Source: DATAGF01 sp963813355 (lineage in GTDB: Bacteria; Actinomycetota; Thermoleophilia; Miltoncostaeales; Miltoncostaeaceae). From it: DNA of 64,000 nt. The stretch is taken from positions 62,001-126,000 of the forward strand of contig CAWEYS010000023.1 of NCBI GenBank assembly GCA_963813355.1. Direction: 5' to 3'. A program made the position numbers and the translations under genes. Shown in pieces: positions 1 through 10,068 of this stretch (the stretch's first letter is position 1; the number at the start of each line of letters is the position of its first letter). The notes under the pieces are model-generated. The model searched no databases, was not told where the DNA came from, and saw only the letters and a list, made by a program, of their open reading frames with translations.

Positions 1-100
1 CGTCCGGAACGAGCCGGAGGCGCTGAAAGGCGAGGGCGAGGCAGCGTCTCAGGTCATCGATCCGAACCAGCCGCGTGCCCTCATCCCGGTCTTCGGCCAT
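1..100 (-). CDS. Partial CDS, first 33 codons of an unknown protein
   Basis: Reading leftward from an ATG whose complement lies at 98-100, the frame stays open to the window edge for 33 codons. The peptide begins MAEDRDEGTRLVRIDD and continues with an arginine- and leucine-rich stretch that could be helical. No domain can be named from so short a piece. It would be divergent from the cupin gene that starts at 171, with about 70 bases between them. It could also be chance open frame in GC-rich DNA. Confidence 0.35.
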   Translation of the reverse strand, partial: MAEDRDEGTRLVRIDDLRRCLALAFQRLRLVPD

Positions 101-170
101 GACTCACGCCCGACGTCGGATGGTGTCGATGCCCGGTACGATCCTGCCAGGCTGCGAACCCGGGGGAGCG

Positions 171-578
171 ATGAGCGAGGGCTGGAGCAAGGTCGCCCAG
201 GGCGACGTGGAGGAGCGCGAGCGCCGAGGCGGCGGGGCCGCGTCGCGAGATGTCGCGGGGGCGCTGGGGGCCGAGGGCCTGGTGCTGCGGGTCTGGCGCT
301 ACGGGCCCGGCCACGAGATGGCCTACCACCGCCACGGCACCCAGGAGGAGGTGTACCAGCTCGTCTCGGGCGGCCCCCAGGAGGTCTTCGTCGAGGGTGA
401 GACGGTCACGGTGCAGGACGGCGACTGGCTGCGGTTCCACAAGGACACGGTCCGGCGCATCCAGAACCGCAGCGACCGCGAGGCGGTCTGGCTCACGATC
501 GGCGCACCGCCCGGTCCCGGGATCACGGACGGCATCCGCATCGACCCGGAGACCGGCGCCGAGATCCCGCGGAAGTGA
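171..578 (+). CDS. Cupin-domain protein (135 aa)
   Basis: A small single-domain cupin. The first cupin motif is visible as H53-R-H55 followed by E59/E60 and then a glycine (HRHGTQEEVYQLVSGG), the usual metal-binding set of two His and one Glu. The second half (VEGETVTVQDGDWLRF then a hydrophobic strand) fits the second cupin motif, but its usual His looks to be replaced. ATG 171 is chosen because a GGGGGAG ribosome site lies at 162-168; an upstream ATG at 75 lacks one. A -10-like TACGAT is at 137-142. Such proteins bind a small ligand or act as metal-dependent isomerases or oxygenases; the substrate cannot be told. The next gene follows after 9 bases, so an operon is likely. Confidence 0.8.
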   Translation: MSEGWSKVAQGDVEERERRGGGAASRDVAGALGAEGLVLRVWRYGPGHEMAYHRHGTQEEVYQLVSGGPQEVFVEGETVTVQDGDWLRFHKDTVRRIQNRSDREAVWLTIGAPPGPGITDGIRIDPETGAEIPRK

Positions 579-587
579 GCGGCTGAC

Positions 588-1115
588 ATGGGCGCGCGGC
601 TCCTCGCCCTCGCCGCCCTGCTGGCGCGCAAGCAGGGCCCCAAGGTGGCCCGCCTGCTGCTGCTGAAGGCCCAGGCCTGGCTGGCCGACCCGGCCAACGA
701 GGAGACCAAGCAGGCCCTCGTCGCCCAGCTGCGGACCATCGCCGAGGTGGCGGGCGGGGCGGCGGGGCGCATGAGCGCGCGGCTGGCGCGCGAGGTCGAG
801 AAGCGCAGGGTGTCGCCGGCCGCGTGGGAGCGCGATCTCATGGGCCTGCGCTACGAGATCGCCGACATGGCGCCGGGGCCGATGCGCGAGGGCGCGATCG
901 CGGCCTACGCGACCCAGGCCCGCGCCGGCGTCCACCTGATCGACGACGCCAAGCGGCCCGAGGAGGTCCGACGCCAGGTGATCGCCGCGCTGCGCGCCGA
1001 GCAGCGCATGCTGCGCCGCGACCGGCTGTCGTCGGCCGAGCGGGAGCGGGCGCTGGCGGCGGTCGAGGACGCCCTGGCCGCCTGCGGCGCCTCGCGCGAG
1101 GTCGCGCGGACGTGA
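588..1115 (+). CDS. Conserved-looking alpha-helical protein of unknown function (175 aa)
   Basis: Not recognised. The protein is rich in Ala, Arg, Leu and Glu, has no cysteine cluster, no clear membrane segment beyond a weakly hydrophobic N-terminal stretch (LLALAALLARK), and is probably almost all helix with coiled-coil-like heptads in the second half. It starts 10 bases after the cupin stop, and its TGA overlaps the GTG of the following flavoprotein gene (GTGA at 1112-1115). That tight coupling is the best evidence that it is a real gene and part of a three-gene operon. Confidence 0.7.
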   Translation: MGARLLALAALLARKQGPKVARLLLLKAQAWLADPANEETKQALVAQLRTIAEVAGGAAGRMSARLAREVEKRRVSPAAWERDLMGLRYEIADMAPGPMREGAIAAYATQARAGVHLIDDAKRPEEVRRQVIAALRAEQRMLRRDRLSSAERERALAAVEDALAACGASREVART

Positions 1116-2197
1116 GCGGCGCCTACGACGCGATCGTCTGCGGGGGGTCGTTCGGCGGGCTCGCCGCCGCCTCCCAGATCGGCGGCCGGGTGCTCGTGAT
1201 CGACCGCCTCGAGATCGGGGACGGCGAGACGTCGGCGTCGGCGGTGCCGCTCGCCTGCCTGCAGAACATGGACCTGCTCGACTGCGTGGAGCAGGTCCAC
1301 GCCGAGCTGATCATCCACACCCGCCGCCACAGCCAGCGGCTGCGGTTCTTCGACTTCGCCACCTTCGACTACCGGCGCTTCTGCACCGACCTGTTCGCGC
1401 GCACCGGGGCGGACTTCCTGCGGGCCCGGGTCACCGCCGCCGGCGACGGGGTGGTCCACACGAGCGAGGGCGCCTTCGAGGCGCCCCTCGTGATCGAGGC
1501 GGCCGGCTGGCGCACCTCGGCGCCCAAGGGCCGGGCCGCGCGGCGGGCGCGCGCTCCGCGCAAGAGCTTCGGCGTCGAGGCGCGCCAGCCCTACCGCGGC
1601 GACGGGCTCCACTTCTACGTGGGGCCCAGCAACGGCAGCCGGCGCTTCTACTGGATCTTCCCGGCCGGCGACCACGTCCGCGCCGGCCTGGCGACCTACA
1701 CGGGCCACTCGGCCCTCTCGCAGGACCTGGTCGACTTCCTCGGGCGCCACGAGCTGGGCGACCCGGGCCACCAGCACGGCGGCTTCTTCACCTCGCGCCT
1801 GATCGACCCGATCCGCGACGGGATGTTCGTGGTCGGCGACGCCGCGGGGCAGTGCCTGCCGGTCTCGGGCGAGGGGATCCGGCCGGCCCTGGTGTTCGGC
1901 CAGCTCGCGGGGCGCCTGGCCGAGCGCGTGCGGCTCGGCGAGCTGCCGCTCGACCAGGCCCTGTCGCGGTACCGGGCCTACGTCCTCTCGCGGGCGCGCG
2001 GCTACCGCTTCCTCGACCGCCTCCAGACGATCCTGAACGTCCTGCCCGACCCGCTCTTCGCGGCCTTCGCCCGCACGATCGCCAGCGACCGCGTGCTGCC
2101 CTGGGCGATCTCGCGCTACTGGCGGGTCGCCGACCCCGACCTGCTCACGCCCGTCCCCACCGCCGAGCCGATCCCGCTGGTGGCGTCCGCCGTCTGA
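1112..2197 (+). CDS. FAD-dependent oxidoreductase, geranylgeranyl reductase family (361 aa)
   Basis: The N-terminus carries a dinucleotide-binding fold (YDAIVCGGSFGGLAAA followed by VLVID), and the FAD ribityl-binding motif appears late as VVGDAAGQCLPVSGEGI, both typical of the geranylgeranyl reductase and related flavin monooxygenase group. Members saturate isoprenoid chains or hydroxylate aromatic or lipid substrates; which applies here cannot be decided. GTG 1112 is chosen because it overlaps the upstream TGA and sits directly before the nucleotide-binding strand. The C-terminal 60 residues are basic and hydrophobic and could touch the membrane. Confidence 0.83.
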   Translation: MSGAYDAIVCGGSFGGLAAASQIGGRVLVIDRLEIGDGETSASAVPLACLQNMDLLDCVEQVHAELIIHTRRHSQRLRFFDFATFDYRRFCTDLFARTGADFLRARVTAAGDGVVHTSEGAFEAPLVIEAAGWRTSAPKGRAARRARAPRKSFGVEARQPYRGDGLHFYVGPSNGSRRFYWIFPAGDHVRAGLATYTGHSALSQDLVDFLGRHELGDPGHQHGGFFTSRLIDPIRDGMFVVGDAAGQCLPVSGEGIRPALVFGQLAGRLAERVRLGELPLDQALSRYRAYVLSRARGYRFLDRLQTILNVLPDPLFAAFARTIASDRVLPWAISRYWRVADPDLLTPVPTAEPIPLVASAV

Positions 2198-2539
2198 TCG
2201 CGCCCGGTGCGCTCCTCGCGGTCCTCGCGCGGACGCGCTGTGAGGTGGGCCGTACTCGGGTGGGGCTGGACGCGTCGTCGGCGCTCGCCGTTCGGCCGAT
2301 GCGCTCGTTGGCCGGCGGCGCGGTAGCAGAGGAAGCGCTCGAGCCCGAGACGGGGCTCCGACCGTCGCGCAGGCCGGGGCGCCTCGCACCGCGGCCGGGG
2401 CGGTGGGCGGGCGCGCCTCGCCGCAGTGCCCGAGCGCGGTCGCGCTCGCCGCCAGGCCCGGCGCCAGCAGCGCGAGGGTGGCCCAGCCGATCGCGCGGAT
2501 CGGCGGGCGGTGGGTGTGGGAGGTCGGCACTCGGCTCAT
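2198..2539 (-). pseudogene. Broken secreted-protein fragment; otherwise no gene in 2198-2671
   Basis: This 474-base gap between the flavoprotein and the LuxR regulator has no intact gene. On the minus strand an ATG at 2539 has an excellent ribosome site (AAGGAGCT, 2545-2552) and codes a basic N-terminus followed by a signal-peptide-like stretch (IGWATLALLAPGLAAS). After about 50 codons the frame turns low-complexity, while another frame reads LERFLCYRAAG, a pattern seen in small secreted actinobacterial proteins. I infer a short exported protein interrupted by at least one indel. Family unknown. Confidence 0.35.
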
Positions 2540-2606
2540 CGTCAGCTCCTTGTGCGGTGACATCGGGACGATCCGACGCTAGGAGCGACCGAGAGCCGGA
2601 GACATC

Positions 2607-2664
2607 GGGGGGAACCCTTCGCGGCAACGGGGGGAACCCTTGCGCCGAACCGGCGTCATAGACT
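2607..2664 (+). promoter_or_regulatory. Promoter of the LuxR-type regulator with two 13-bp direct repeats
   Basis: The sequence GGGGGGAACCCTT occurs twice without mismatch, at 2607-2619 and 2629-2641, so the copies are 22 bp apart, two turns of the helix. A -10 box TAGACT lies at 2659-2664, seven bases before the ATG at 2672, predicting a leaderless mRNA. The second repeat covers the expected -35 position. The layout suits a dimeric activator or autoregulator binding on one face of the DNA. Confidence 0.55.
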
Positions 2665-2671
2665 CGCGGCG

Positions 2672-5462
2672 ATGGCCGAGCTGTTCGGTCGCGAGGGCGA
2701 GCTGGCCGAGATCCGCGCCTTCCTCGACGGCGCCGAGGGGGCGAGGGCGCTCGTGGTCGCGGGCGGGCCCGGGATCGGCAAGACGGCGCTCTGGAGCGAG
2801 GGGCTCGAGGAGGCGCGCCGCCGCGGGCTCCGGACGACCACGACGCGCCCGTCCGAGGCCGAGGCCGCGCTCCCGTTCGCCGCGCTCATCGACCTCCTGT
2901 CGGACCTCGCCGACGAGGCGCTGCCGGCGCTCCCCGCCCCGCAGGCGCGGGCGCTCGAGTCCGTGCTGCTCCGCGCCGAGCCGGACCGCTCGGCGGCCAT
3001 GCACCTCCTGGTCTCGGTCGCGGTCCTTCGGGCCCTGGAGGAGACCGCGCGCCGGGCGCCCGTGATCCTCGGAATCGACGATCTCCAGTGGCTCGACGAG
3101 CCGAGCGCCCGGGCGCTGGGCTTCGCGCTGCGCCGCCTCGGCGGCTCGCCGGTGTGGCTGGTCGCGACGCGCCGGCACGAGGGAGGGGCCGCTCCGGGGC
3201 GGCTCGAGGATGCGCTCGGACCGGACCTGGTCCACCGGATCGAGCTCGGGCCGATGGACCTCGGCGCGCTCGGCCTGATGCTGCGCGAGCGCCTCGGCCT
3301 CGCCCTCCCGCGGGCCCGGCTCCGGGCCGTCCTCGAGCGGTCGGGGGGAACCCGCTGCACGCCCTCGAGCTCGGCCGCCTGGTGCTGTCGGGGGCGAGCC
3401 TCGCCCCCGGCGAGACGGCTCGGGTTCCCGAGACGCTGGGCGGGCTGGTCGCCGAGCGGGTGCGCGGTCTGGACGGGAGGACCCGGCGGGCGCTGCTCGA
3501 GGTCGCGGCGCTGTCGCGGCCGTCGATGGCAGCTGCTCGACGCCACCGGCGACGAGCTCGAGACGGCCGTGGCGGCCGGGCTCGTCGAGCGTTCCGGCGA
3601 TGCCGTGCGCTTCAGCCACCCGCTCTACGCGTCCGCGATCTACACCGCGGCGACGGCGGCGCGAGCGGCGAGCGGTGCACCGGGATCTCGCCGGCCGGAT
3701 CGCGGACCCGGCCGAGCGCGCCCTGCACCTGGCGCTGGGGGCCGACGGACCCGACGACCGCCTGGCGGCCCACCTCGAGGAGGTCGCGAGGGAGGTGTCG
3801 GAGCGAGGAGCGGCCGACACGGCGGCGGAGCTGGCTCGGCAGGCGCGCCGGCTCACGTCCCGCGACGACGGCGCCGACGGCGGCCAGGCGCGGCCTCGCG
3901 GCCGCGGACTACCTGTTCGCCGCGGGCGACGGGCCGGCGGCGCAGGCGATGCTCGACGAGCTGATCGCCGCCCTTCCCGCCGGTCCCTTGCGCGCCGAGG
4001 CCCTCTGGCGGCTCGCGGACGTGCCCGGCGCCAGCGATTTCGAGACCCGCCTCCGCGTTCTCGAGGCGGCCCGCGCCGAGGCCGGCGAGGAGCCGGGGCT
4101 GTGCGTGCGGATCGAGCTCGCGCGGGCGATCCTGTCGGCGACCGCCGGCGACGGCGACCGCTACCTGCACCACGCCGAGGCGGCGGTCGCGTGGGCGCAG
4201 GCTGCGCCCGAGGCCGAGCTGCTCGCCGACGCGCTCTCGAGCTCGGGCTCGCGCGGTTCTGGCAGGGACACGGGGTCGAGGAGGAGCTGATGCGGCGGGC
4301 GCTCGCACTGGCGCCGGCGGGCCGGCCGTACTTCACCGAGACGCCGCGGACCAGGCTCGGCATGGTGCTGACCTGGGCGGGGAGGCTGCAGGAGGCCCGG
4401 CCGCTGCTGGAGGCCGATCTCGGCCTGGCGTCCGCCCGGGGCGACGTCGCGGCCGAGTGCGTGGTGATCTACCACCTGACCGAGCTCGAGTGCTGGGCGC
4501 GGGACCTCCCCCGGGCGGAGGAGCTGGCCCGGCGATGCCTGGAGCTCGCGCGGCAGCTGCCGCCGTCGAACACGGAGCAGCAGCCTCCGCTACGCCGCCG
4601 CCCTCGTGGACGCCTACCGGGGACGGGTCGAGGCGGCCCGCGAGGGGGCGCGCCTGGGCGGCGCGGCCGCGCGCGCGGATGGGCGACGTCCTCGGCGAGA
4701 TGCGCAACGAGCTGGTGCTCGGCTTCCTCGCGCTGTCGCTCGGCGACCCGGGACGGGCGTGCGAGCATCTGCGCCCGCTGGTCGAGCGGCTGCGCGCGAG
4801 CGGCATCGTCGAGCCCGGCATCGTGCCGGCCCTCCCGCTCGCGGCGGAGGCCATGGTCGGGGTCGGCGACCTGGAGGGCGCGACGGCGCTCGCCGACGAG
4901 CTCGAGGAACTCGGCGGGCGGCTCGATCGGCCGTGGGCGCGGGTCACCGCGGCGCGCTGTCACGCGCTCGCCGCGGCCGCGACCGGCGACCTGGCCGGGG
5001 CGCTCGACCGCATCGCGCGGGCCGACCCCGACGATCGGCGCCTCGGCGACCCGTTCGAGCGGGCGCGCACGCGGCTCGTGCAGGGCACGCTGCTCCGGCG
5101 CGCCAAGAAGCGCGGCGCGGCGCGGACGGCGATCGAGGAGGCGATCGCCGGCTTCACGGCGATCGGCACGCCGCTCTGGGCCGAGCGGGCGCGGGCCGAG
5201 CTCGAGCGGCTCGGGCCTCCGCCCGCGCGCCGGCGCGCTGACCGAGGCCGAGGCGAGGATCGCCGAGCTCGCCGCCTCCGGAGCGAGCAACCGGGAGATC
5301 GCGAGCCGGCTCTTCATCTCGGTCAAGACCGTGGAGGCGAACCTCTCGCGGTGCTACCGCAAGCTCGGCGTCCGCTCCCGCGTCCAACTGGCTCGTCGCC
5401 TCGAGCGTGACGACGGCGCATCCGAGACCGCGGACGGCACGAACCACGCCGTGGAGCGCTGA
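2672..5462 (+). pseudogene. Large ATP-binding LuxR-family regulator (LAL type), multiply frameshifted
   Basis: Pieces of one about 930-residue protein lie in all three frames. In order: Walker A (GGPGIGKTALWSEG) and Walker B (VILGIDDLQWLDEPS) in the first frame; a shift near 3345 before NPLHALELGRLVLSG; further shifts near 3530, 3660, 3890, 4245, 4585, 4665 and 5235; helical repeat segments throughout; and a C-terminal LuxR helix-turn-helix (EAEARIAELAASGASNREIA, then VKTVEANL) ending at 5462. The order is that of LAL/MalT-like signal-transducing ATPases that activate transcription. Every segment still reads as good protein with no in-frame stop, so either this stretch is badly assembled or the gene broke very recently. 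The promoter looks intact. Confidence 0.8.
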
Positions 5463-5497
5463 GGTCGCCGGAGCGCCGTGAGCGCCGGGGCCGGGGC

Positions 5498-5503
5498 TAT
5501 ACT
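5498..5503 (+). promoter_or_regulatory. -10 box TATACT of dapA (leaderless)
   Basis: TATACT ends seven bases before GTG 5511. The spacing puts the transcription start at or next to the start codon. Confidence 0.6.
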
Positions 5504-5510
5504 CCCGCCC

Positions 5511-6389
5511 GTGCTCGGCACGATCCTGACCGCGATGGTCACGCCGTTCGACGGCGACCTGCGCGTCGACGAGGCCGCGGCTGCGCGACTCGCCCACCAC
5601 CTGGTGGAGAACGGCTCCGACGGGCTGGTGGTCGCGGGGACGACCGGCGAGGCCTCGACGCTGAACGACGACGAGCAGGCCGCGCTGGTGCGGCTGGCCG
5701 TGCGCGAGGTCGGGGGCGGGCGGGCGACGGTCGTGGCCGGCACCGGCACCAACGACACGGCGCACTCGGTGCACCTCACGCGGCTCTGCGCCGACGCCGG
5801 CGCCGACGCCGCCCTGGTGGTGACGCCCTACTACAACCGGCCCCCGCGGGAGGGGATCGTCGCCCACATCGCGGCGATCGCCGAGGTCGGCCTGCCGGTG
5901 ATCCTCTACAACATCCCGTCGCGCTCCGCGCTGAACATGCCCCCGGACCTGATCGCCGAGCTCGCCGAGATCCCGGGCGTGGTGGCGCTGAAGCAGGCGA
6001 ACCCCGACCCCGGCGAGCTGCGCGCGGTCGCCGCGGTGCCGCTGGCGCTCTACGCGGGGAACGACGACATGCTGCTCGCCGTGATGGAGCTCGGCGGCGC
6101 GGGCGTCATCTCGGTCTCGTCCCACCTCGTGGGCCACGAGATGGCGGCGATCGCCGAGGACGTCCGCCGCGGCGACCTCGACGACGCGCGGCGGCGCGAC
6201 GCCGGCCTGGCCGAGCTCTACGCGGGCCTGTTCGTGACGACGAGCCCCATCCTCATCAAGGCCGCGCTCGAGATGATCGGGCTCATCCCCTCGGCGCGGC
6301 TGCGGCTCCCGCTGGTCGAGGCGACGCCGGTTCAGCGCGACATCCTGCGCACCGTGCTCGAGCGCCGCGGCATCCTCTCGCGGGCCTGA
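5511..6389 (+). CDS. dapA: 4-hydroxy-tetrahydrodipicolinate synthase (292 aa)
   Basis: DapA condenses pyruvate with aspartate semialdehyde, the first committed step to diaminopimelate and lysine. Using GTG 5511 as start, the Schiff-base lysine falls at K161 (GVVALKQANP), the catalytic tyrosine at Y133 (LYNIPS) and the other conserved tyrosine at Y107 (YYNRPP), the same numbering as the E. coli enzyme; this supports 5511 over the in-frame GTG at 5478. The GTTGEAST loop is also present. The gene is followed 26 bases later by the ribosome site and ATC start proposed for rnj, a pairing common in Actinobacteria. Confidence 0.97.
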   Translation: MLGTILTAMVTPFDGDLRVDEAAAARLAHHLVENGSDGLVVAGTTGEASTLNDDEQAALVRLAVREVGGGRATVVAGTGTNDTAHSVHLTRLCADAGADAALVVTPYYNRPPREGIVAHIAAIAEVGLPVILYNIPSRSALNMPPDLIAELAEIPGVVALKQANPDPGELRAVAAVPLALYAGNDDMLLAVMELGGAGVISVSSHLVGHEMAAIAEDVRRGDLDDARRRDAGLAELYAGLFVTTSPILIKAALEMIGLIPSARLRLPLVEATPVQRDILRTVLERRGILSRA

Positions 6390-6405
6390 CCGCGAGCGAC
6401 ACCCT

Positions 6406-6415
6406 GGAGGCAGAC

Positions 6416-6418
<3 letters not shown>
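6406..6418 (+). promoter_or_regulatory. Shine-Dalgarno pointing to an ATC start for rnj
   Basis: GGAGG at 6406-6410 is followed by five bases (CAGAC) and then ATC at 6416-6418, in frame with rnj. The first canonical codon, GTG 6443, lies 27 bases further on and has no ribosome site of its own. The ftsK gene shows the same layout. Confidence 0.45.
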
Positions 6419-8122
<1,704 letters not shown>

Positions 8123-8140
8123 GACGGCCCGCGCGCGCCC

Positions 8141-8154
8141 GCGCTCTTAAGCGC
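8141..8154 (+). terminator. Weak hairpin after rnj
   Basis: GCGCT-CTTA-AGCGC, a 5-bp stem with a 4-base loop, 18 bases after the rnj stop. There is no T tract, so intrinsic termination is uncertain. Confidence 0.3.
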
Positions 8155-8281
8155 AAGCCTTTCGAGGCACACCCCCCGAACGGCGAGCCCGAGCCAGTCG
8201 TTCGCATAGTTCGCCCGCTCTCGCCCGCGACGGATAGTCTCCTCTGCTGATTCACCCGATCGAAGACAGGGATGTCCGCCG

Positions 8282-9082
8282 GTGCCCGCTCGACGCCTCA
8301 TCGCGGCAACCGCCCTGGTCCTCGCCGCCGCGCTCGCGTCTCCGGCGGCGGGCGCCGCCCAGGGGGGCTCCGGCCCGGGCGAGCTGTGGAGGGCCTTCCC
8401 GCTCGACCCCGTCACCACGGCGCCGGCCGCGCCCGCCGAGCCGCCGGCGGCGAGCCCGGCCCCGTCGGGCGGCGACCAGGACCTGGTCCCGATCCTGGCC
8501 ATCGTGGTGGCGGTCCTCGGGATGGCCGCGCTGGTCGCCGTCGCCGCCGGCCGCCGCGCCCGTGGAGCCCGCACACGCCTTCCGCCCGCGGTGGCGCCGC
8601 CCGCCGTCGCGCCGCCCGCCGTGGCGCCGCCCGCTCCGCCCCCGCCGCGGAGCGACGCGCTCGACCTGGCGCGCCTCAGCGCCGAGTACCTCGAGGTGGT
8701 CGGGTCCGGGAGCCGCCGTCCCGTGGTGGAGGTCGCCGACCGGCACGGGTGGGACGTCGAGCGCACGCGGCGGGCGCTCGGGCGCGCGCGCGCCCGCGGC
8801 CTGCTCCTCGGCGCCGGGCGGGGGAGGGCCGGGGGCGCGCTGTCCGGCGAGGCGGAGCGGCTCCTGGCCGCCTCAGCGGCCGCGGTCGCGGCGCCGCACC
8901 ACCAGCCGCAGGCCCGACCAGGTGGCGTCGATCGCGCAGACCTTGTTGTCGACGAGCCCGGCCGCCAGGCCGATCTCGCGGACGACGTCCTCGGTGAGGT
9001 CGGTGGGGACCCCGGAGGCGCGCTTGGGCCACGCCACCCAGAGGCCGCCGTCGGGGCGAATGGCCGCGTGGGCGCGCGGTAG
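8282..9082 (+). CDS. Membrane-anchored protein with C-terminal winged-helix-like domain, C-terminus uncertain
   Basis: The open frame codes a signal peptide or first membrane segment (residues 5-25), a Pro/Ala-rich stretch, a second membrane segment (PILAIVVAVLGMAALVAVAAG), a Pro-Ala-Val tandem repeat and then a helical DNA-binding-like domain (RPVVEVADRHGWDVERTRRA, followed by ARARGLLLG). Such a domain on a membrane anchor suggests a membrane-tethered regulator, but the family is not recognised. GTG 8282 is preferred because the hydrophobic segment follows at once. The last 70 codons lie opposite the DUF3052 gene, where the peptide is low-complexity; the real stop may have been lost to an indel near 8880. 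Confidence 0.5.
   Translation: MPARRLIAATALVLAAALASPAAGAAQGGSGPGELWRAFPLDPVTTAPAAPAEPPAASPAPSGGDQDLVPILAIVVAVLGMAALVAVAAGRRARGARTRLPPAVAPPAVAPPAVAPPAPPPPRSDALDLARLSAEYLEVVGSGSRRPVVEVADRHGWDVERTRRALGRARARGLLLGAGRGRAGGALSGEAERLLAASAAAVAAPHHQPQARPGGVDRADLVVDEPGRQADLADDVLGEVGGDPGGALGPRHPEAAVGANGRVGAR
8582..8641 (+). repeat. Four 15-bp tandem units coding Pro-Pro-Ala-Val-Ala
   Basis: Units start at 8582, 8597, 8612 and 8627, each beginning CCGCCCGC; the first three code PPAVA and the fourth diverges. They lie in the linker between the second membrane segment and the C-terminal domain. Copy number is likely to vary between strains. Confidence 0.75.
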
Positions 9083-9184
9083 CCGCCCCTCGAGGTCGGC
9101 CCGGCGCCGGGCGAACAGCACCACGACGTCGGCGGCCGCCGGCACGCGGCGCAGCAGGCGCACGCCCGAGTAGCCGGCGGTCAC
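8873..9184 (-). CDS. DUF3052 family protein, short form (103 aa)
   Basis: The C-terminal two thirds match the DUF3052 pattern very well: ADVVVLFARRRADLE, IRPDGGLWVAWPKRASG, DLTEDVVREIGLAAGLVDNK, VCAIDATWSGLRLVVRR. The N-terminus TAGYSGVRLLRRV is also the family's usual opening. In between, about 35-45 residues normally present (a glycine-rich strand-loop before PxxADVVVLF) are missing, with the frame preserved. GTG 9184 overlaps the TGA of the upstream hydrolase (GTGA). Function of the family is unknown. The gene's 3' end overlaps the convergent open frame at 8282. Confidence 0.85.
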   Translation of the reverse strand: MTAGYSGVRLLRRVPAAADVVVLFARRRADLEGRLPRAHAAIRPDGGLWVAWPKRASGVPTDLTEDVVREIGLAAGLVDNKVCAIDATWSGLRLVVRRRDRGR

Positions 9185-10053
9185 CCGCGCAGGAAGGACA
9201 CGATCTCCGGCAGCACCCGCCGGGGGTCCTCGAGGTGGGGCCAGTGGCCGACCCCCGCCACGGGCCGGAGCCGCAGGTCGCCCAGGAAGTGCTCGGCCTG
9301 GGAGGCGTGGACCTCGGGCCGGATGCACCCGTCACGCTCGCCGTAGATCGCCAGTGTCGGCACGCGCACCGGCTCGTCCCATTGCGCGGCGTCGCGGGCG
9401 AGCACCGGGTCGCGCGGCTCGGCGCCGAAGGCGGAGCGGTAGTAGCGCATCGCGGCGGTGAGCGTGCCGCGCGACCCGAGGGTCCGCCGCAGGGCGTACC
9501 ACTCCTCGGGCGTGAACGGGGAGCTCGGCGACCACTCGGCGATGAGGCGCTCGACGAACGCGAAGTCCCGGTCCGCGACCACCCGCTCGGCGAAGCCCTC
9601 GGCGAGGAAGAGGAAGGCGTACCAGGACATCCGCTGCTGGACCGGGTCCTCGTTGAGGGCCCGGGCGAAGGCCCGCGCGTGGGGCATGCCGATGGTCACG
9701 AGACGGCGGACGCGCTCGGGCTGCAGCACGGAGGCGTGCAGCGCCGCGACGGCGCCCCAGTCGTGGCCGACCAGCATGATGTCGGTCCCCGACGCCAGCG
9801 AGGCGCCGAGGCCGAGGGCGTCCCCGGCCAGGGCGGCGCTCTCGAAGGTGCGGGCGTCCGTCGTCGACGGCGCGTAGCCGCGCATGAAGGGCGCGACCGC
9901 CCGGAAACCCGCCGCGGCCAACTCCTCGAGCATCGCCCTCATCGAGGGCGCGTGGTCCGGGAACCCGTGCAGGCAGAGGACGACGTCGCCGACCCCCGCC
10001 TGCAGGTAGTGCAGCTTGACCGGCCCGAGGTCGCAGACGCCCGGGCTGATCAC
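9181..10053 (-). CDS. Alpha/beta hydrolase, epoxide-hydrolase/haloalkane-dehalogenase-like (290 aa)
   Basis: The catalytic triad can be read directly: nucleophile D98 in GHDWGA (an Asp rather than Ser, as in epoxide hydrolases and haloalkane dehalogenases), acid D241 in YGERDGC, and H270 in GVGHWPHLE. The oxyanion motif HGFPD is at 29-33. The cap domain between about 130 and 225 holds Trp and Tyr residues (MSWYAF, EWYALRR, RYYRSAFG). GTG 10053 is the start. The substrate is unknown. It is translationally coupled to the DUF3052 gene downstream. Confidence 0.88.
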   Translation of the reverse strand: MISPGVCDLGPVKLHYLQAGVGDVVLCLHGFPDHAPSMRAMLEELAAAGFRAVAPFMRGYAPSTTDARTFESAALAGDALGLGASLASGTDIMLVGHDWGAVAALHASVLQPERVRRLVTIGMPHARAFARALNEDPVQQRMSWYAFLFLAEGFAERVVADRDFAFVERLIAEWSPSSPFTPEEWYALRRTLGSRGTLTAAMRYYRSAFGAEPRDPVLARDAAQWDEPVRVPTLAIYGERDGCIRPEVHASQAEHFLGDLRLRPVAGVGHWPHLEDPRRVLPEIVSFLRG

Positions 10054-10068
10054 GGCCGGGGCTCCTGC

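Noticed and set aside
905..2563. Long minus-strand frame opposite the flavoprotein gene
   Set aside because: Only its first 50 or so codons (from 2539) look like protein; the rest is antisense of a clearly real gene.
8582..8641. Regular short repeats considered as a CRISPR-like array
   Set aside because: 15-bp units with no spacers, coding Pro-Pro-Ala-Val-Ala in a linker.
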